Below, in pieces: positions 60,994 to 64,000 of a DNA stretch of 64,000 bases; position 1 is the stretch's first letter; each line of letters starts with the position of its first letter. The translations under genes were made by a program, and so were the position numbers. Location: positions 2,542,001 through 2,606,000 of the forward strand of contig NZ_AP022614.1 of assembly GCF_010730575.1 (NCBI RefSeq). The letters are read 5' to 3'. The DNA comes from Mycobacterium parmense (lineage in GTDB: Bacteria; Actinomycetota; Actinomycetes; Mycobacteriales; Mycobacteriaceae). The notes beneath the pieces were generated by a model that was given only the letters and a program-made list of their open reading frames with translations, ran no database searches and was not told the DNA's origin.

Positions 60994-61851
60994 TCAGGCG
61001 ATCGGGTTGACGCCGTTGAGCAGCACCCACACACCGACACCGGCGGCGATGCCCGCCAGCAGCGCGACGAACGACCCGATGAAGGGCCGGTGCGCCCATC
61101 CGCGCCCGGCGTCGAACCCGTAACGGCCGGGCCCACACAGGATGACTGCGGCGGCCAGCACGATCAGGGTGATCTGGTACTCGTGCCCCTGCGGCAGGAA
61201 GAAGGAGAAGGTGTGCGAGTGCGGCCGCGCCGAGATCGTGGCCAGTAGGCCGTTGATCAGGAAGGCCAGCGCGCCCGCCGCCGCCAGCGGGGTGAACAGG
61301 CCCAGGATCAGCAGCACACCGGCAACCACCTCGCCGCCGGCGCTGACGTAGGCCAGGATGTCGGCGTGCTGGTAGCCGACGTCGGACAGCGAGTTGCGGA
61401 AGGCGGTGACCCCCGAGCCGCCCCACCAGCCGAAGAGCTTCTGCAGCCCGTGGGCGCCCAGCACCACTCCCAGGCCGAGACGCATGATCAGCAAACCCAG
61501 GTTCTGGGTGCCGCGGCGGCCGGCCGCGCGCAGCCGGTCGTGTTCGTCGTCCGGGTAGATCTGGGCCGGCTCGGTCGCCGAGATCGGCGCCGCCTGCACC
61601 GGCGACGCCGGCTGTACGTACGGCAACGGCTCCTGCTGGTCGAGGAGGCCGTACTTGCCCGCGCCGGGGCCGGCCGCGGCGGCCAGGTCGGTGTGGGGGA
61701 TGACGGTCGTGGTGCCGAAGTCGCCCGGGTAACCGACTGGCGTCAGGTCGTCTTCGGGGTCCACCAAACGCGCCGAGGCGGGGCGCCCCGGAGTTGGCGC
61801 CGGCGATTCGCCGGGCCGCTGCCAATGTGCGTCATTCGATTGACTGGTCAC
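60994..61851 (-). CDS. DoxX-family membrane protein (Rv3005c-like)
   Basis: A 285-residue protein. The first 120 residues are hydrophilic and low-complexity; then four membrane helices of the DoxX type follow (LGLLIMRLGLGVVLGAHGLQKLFGW, GEVVAGVLLILGLFTPLAAAGALAF). The M. tuberculosis homologue forms the membrane-associated oxidoreductase complex with SodA and SseA, which supports resistance to oxidative and thiol stress. The GTG at 61851 gives VTSQSNDAHWQRPGE, the start seen in M. tuberculosis; the frame is open to 62220 but without support. Confidence 0.88.
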   Translation of the reverse strand: MTSQSNDAHWQRPGESPAPTPGRPASARLVDPEDDLTPVGYPGDFGTTTVIPHTDLAAAAGPGAGKYGLLDQQEPLPYVQPASPVQAAPISATEPAQIYPDDEHDRLRAAGRRGTQNLGLLIMRLGLGVVLGAHGLQKLFGWWGGSGVTAFRNSLSDVGYQHADILAYVSAGGEVVAGVLLILGLFTPLAAAGALAFLINGLLATISARPHSHTFSFFLPQGHEYQITLIVLAAAVILCGPGRYGFDAGRGWAHRPFIGSFVALLAGIAAGVGVWVLLNGVNPIA

Positions 61852-62101
61852 GGGAGTCAGGGTAAGGGCATTTGGTCCTGAATTGGGGATTTGAGCGGCG
61901 CTTTCGCCATGCAATCGGACCTCGGTGCGCAAAATAGGCCCGGATTTGCCCGAAACGGTATCGGTCGTATCTCGGGACGGGCTCGAACGCGTAAACCCGG
62001 TATGAATCGGCGGGGATCCGGCGCGCGGCGCACGCGGCACGCGGCGCACCGCGCGCCGGGCGTGTGGCGGCGCCACCCGCGGGGTCCGTAGCCTGTCGGT
62101 C

Positions 62102-63232
62102 ATGCGAGGTGCGCGATGGGGGCGATCGGTTCGGTGCGCGCTGGCCGCGCTCTGCACCGTGATGCTGGTGTCGAGTGGGTGCGCACGGTTCAACGACGCC
62201 CAGTCCCAGCCGTTCACCACGGAGCCCGAGCTTCATCCGCAGCCCAGCTCGACGCCTCCCCCGCCGCCGCCGCTGCCGCCCACACCGTTCCCGAAGGCCT
62301 GCCCGGCGCCGGGAGTGATGCAGGGCTGCCTGGAAAGCACCAGCGGCCTCATCATGGGCCCCGACAGCAAAACCGCGTTGGTTGCCGAGCGCACCACCGG
62401 CGCGGTCAAGGACATCTCCGTCAGCGCCGAGCCGAAGGTGAAGACGGTGATCCCGGTCGATCCCTCGGGGGACGGCGGCCTGATGGACATCGTGCTGTCG
62501 CCTACCTACACCCAGGACCGCCTGATGTACGCCTACATCAGCACGCCCACCGACAACCGGGTCGTCCGTATCGCCGACGGTGACATCCCCAAGGACATCC
62601 TGACCGGGATCCCCAAGGGCGCCACCGGAAACATGGGAGCGCTGATCTTCACCAGCCCCACCACCCTGCTGGTGATGACCGGCGATGCTGGCAACCCGTC
62701 GATGGCCGCCGACCCCAAATCGCTTGCCGGCAAGGTGCTGCGCATCGAGCAGCCGACCACGATCGGGCAGGCGCCCCCCACCACCGCGCTGTCCGGCGTC
62801 GGCTCCGGGGGCGGCATGTGCGTCGACCCCGTCGACGGCTCGCTCTACGTCGCCGACCGCACCCCCACCGCGGACAGGTTGCAGCGCATCACCAAGACCT
62901 CCGAGGTCTCCACGGTGTGGACCTGGCCCGACAAGCCCGGCGTCGCCGGCTGCGCAGCGATGGACGGGACGGTGCTGGTCAACCTGATCAACACCAAGCT
63001 GACCGTGGCCGTCCGGCTGGCGCCGTCGACGGGTGCGGTCACCGGCGAACCCGACGTCGTCCGCAAGGACACCCACGCGCACGCATGGGCGCTGCGGATG
63101 TCGCCGGACGGAAACGTCTGGGGCGCAACCGTCAACAAGACGGCCGGGGATGCCGAGAAGCTCGACGACGTGGTGTTCCCGCTATTCCCGCAGGGCGGCG
63201 GCTTCCCCCGCAACAACGACGACAAGACGTAG
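62102..63232 (+). CDS. lppZ: Lipoprotein LppZ, sorbosone/glucose dehydrogenase-like beta-propeller
   Basis: A 376-residue exported lipoprotein. The signal peptide ends in LVSSGC with the lipidated C27; a proline-rich linker (about 40-65) leads to a beta-propeller of the soluble glucose/sorbosone dehydrogenase type (AERTTGAVKDISV, DGGLMDIVLSPTYTQDRLMYAYIS). No enzymatic activity is established for mycobacterial LppZ. ATG start at 62102. The 250 bases to the DoxX gene hold nothing I can name. Confidence 0.93.
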   Translation: MRGARWGRSVRCALAALCTVMLVSSGCARFNDAQSQPFTTEPELHPQPSSTPPPPPPLPPTPFPKACPAPGVMQGCLESTSGLIMGPDSKTALVAERTTGAVKDISVSAEPKVKTVIPVDPSGDGGLMDIVLSPTYTQDRLMYAYISTPTDNRVVRIADGDIPKDILTGIPKGATGNMGALIFTSPTTLLVMTGDAGNPSMAADPKSLAGKVLRIEQPTTIGQAPPTTALSGVGSGGGMCVDPVDGSLYVADRTPTADRLQRITKTSEVSTVWTWPDKPGVAGCAAMDGTVLVNLINTKLTVAVRLAPSTGAVTGEPDVVRKDTHAHAWALRMSPDGNVWGATVNKTAGDAEKLDDVVFPLFPQGGGFPRNNDDKT

Positions 63233-63250
63233 CTCCGGCGCCTTCCTTGC

Positions 63251-63288
63251 CGCGCCGAACATGAAGCACACCAAGCATTTTCGGCGCG
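63251..63288. terminator. Hairpin between convergent lppZ and gatB
   Basis: cgcgccgaa (63251-63259) and ttcggcgcg (63280-63288) form a perfect 9-bp stem with a 20-nt loop, between two convergent stop codons. Likely a bidirectional terminator. Confidence 0.6.
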
Positions 63289-63319
63289 TCGCGCCGTCCC
63301 GCACGCACGCGGGCGCGGG

Positions 63320-64000
63320 TCAGCCCTGGCCGCAGGCGGCCAGGACCAGCTCACGAACTCGGGCGGCGTCGGCCTGCCCGCGGGTTGCCTTCATGACCGC
63401 GCCGACGATCGCGCCGGCCGCGGCCACCTTTCCGCCGCGGATCTTCTCCGCCACATCGGGATTGGCGGCCAGGGCTTCGTCGACGGCCGCCTGTGTCACC
63501 GAGTCGTCGCGCACCAGCGCGAGGCCGCGCGCGGTCATCACCTGCTCGGGCTCCCCCTCCCCGGCCAGCACGCCCTCCACGACCTGTCGCGCCAGTTTGT
63601 TCGACAGCTTGCCCTCGTCGACCAGCGCCACCACGGCGGCGACCTGCGCCGGGGTGATAGGCAGCTCTTCGAGGCCGATGCCGGCCTCGTTGGCCTTCTG
63701 GACCAGGAAGTTTCCCCACCAGGCGCGCGCCTGCTCGCTGGGGGCGCCGTGCTTGACGGTAGCGATCACCAGGTCAACCGCGCCGGCGTTGACGAGGTCG
63801 CGCATGACCTCGTCGGAGACTCCCCACTCCTGCTGAATCCGCTTGCGGCTCAACCACGGTAGTTCGGGAATGGTCTGCCGCAACTGCTCGACGAGCTCGC
63901 GGCTGGGCGCGACGGGTTCCAGGTCCGGCTCCGGGAAGTAGCGGTAATCCTCGGCCGTCTCTTTGGCGCGGCCGGGGCTGGTGTAACCGGACTCGTGAAA
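63320..64000 (-). CDS. gatB: Aspartyl/glutamyl-tRNA amidotransferase subunit B, 3' part
   Basis: The last 226 codons of GatB; the gene continues past the right edge. The visible part begins [20 protein letters not shown] and includes YFPEPDL, the end of the GatB catalytic domain, followed by the helical and YqeY-like tail domain ([36 protein letters not shown]). With GatA and GatC it converts Glu-tRNA-Gln into Gln-tRNA-Gln, matching the tRNA-Gln and GltX genes in this window. Confidence 0.95.
   Translation of the reverse strand, partial: FHESGYTSPGRAKETAEDYRYFPEPDLEPVAPSRELVEQLRQTIPELPWLSRKRIQQEWGVSDEVMRDLVNAGAVDLVIATVKHGAPSEQARAWWGNFLVQKANEAGIGLEELPITPAQVAAVVALVDEGKLSNKLARQVVEGVLAGEGEPEQVMTARGLALVRDDSVTQAAVDEALAANPDVAEKIRGGKVAAAGAIVGAVMKATRGQADAARVRELVLAACGQG

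Overview
The window is a stretch of chromosome from a high-GC actinobacterium, almost certainly a slow-growing non-tuberculous Mycobacterium. The gene order follows the M. tuberculosis segment from about Rv2912c to Rv3009c: pknI, ffh, glnD-glnB-amt, ftsY, smc, mutM, rnc, sepIVA, coaD, recG, thiL, ddl, ppk, mutT1, hupB, leuCD, gltX, leuB, serA and ilvBNC. Several M. tuberculosis blocks are absent at their expected places: the PDIM/phenolic-glycolipid locus, purU, pyruvate carboxylase, osmC, and the genes between serA and ilvC. This pattern, with a 13E12-type HNH gene, suggests the M. avium complex or a close relative. The species is an inference from memory of gene order; no search was run.

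Region by region. 1-6400: a TetR regulator, a D-aminoacylase, PknI-type kinase, a second amidohydrolase and SRP GTPase Ffh, all on the minus strand. 6640-8403: a plus-strand DEIH helicase. 8410-12840: the nitrogen operon amt-glnB-glnD, with a candidate GlnR operator. 12840-22530: ftsY, smc, acyP, mutM, rnc, a YceD-type gene and sepIVA, interrupted by a plus-strand LmbE deacetylase where osmC is expected. 22696-25494: a permease behind a copper-type (RicR/CsoR-like) operator, then a DUF222/HNH gene. 25524-29189: coaD, rsmD, a VKOR/DsbA-like disulfide pair and lipN. 29458-38710: aldo/keto reductase, secreted HNH nuclease, recG, a DAK/FakA-like protein, rpmB, a quinone oxidoreductase broken by an in-frame amber codon, ung, thiL and a DUF3515 protein. 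38921-45919: ddl, gpsA, fbiD (F420), ppk, mutT1 and hupB. 46132-60608: leucine, serine and branched-chain amino-acid genes (leuCD with IclR regulator, leuB-serA, ilvBNC with a leader-peptide attenuator) plus tRNA-Glu, tRNA-Gln and gltX. 60609-64000: cfp6, DoxX, lppZ and the 3' part of gatB.

The least ordinary signal is a family of 45-bp intergenic elements: five tandem copies between rnc and mutM, four between the DUF3515 gene and ddl, a single copy whose end supplies the ffh stop codon, and a decayed core upstream of ffh. The terminal arms change between loci in a mostly compensatory way (gtgatga/tcatcac, gtggcga/tcgccac, gtgacga/tcgtcac), which implies selection on, or copying of, a hairpin. 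Other regulatory structures are a complete ilvB attenuator encoding the peptide MLVVIRQRVGA, a 20-bp inverted repeat around the glnD start codon, the copper-type operator inside the permease promoter, and a palindrome upstream of the TetR/D-aminoacylase pair.

No CRISPR array, rRNA operon, prophage or insertion sequence was seen. No gene-free stretch exceeds 300 bases; the longest (20135-20418, 60342-60608, 29190-29457, 22527-22781, 61852-62101) hold repeats, regulatory elements or, in the last, nothing I could recognise.
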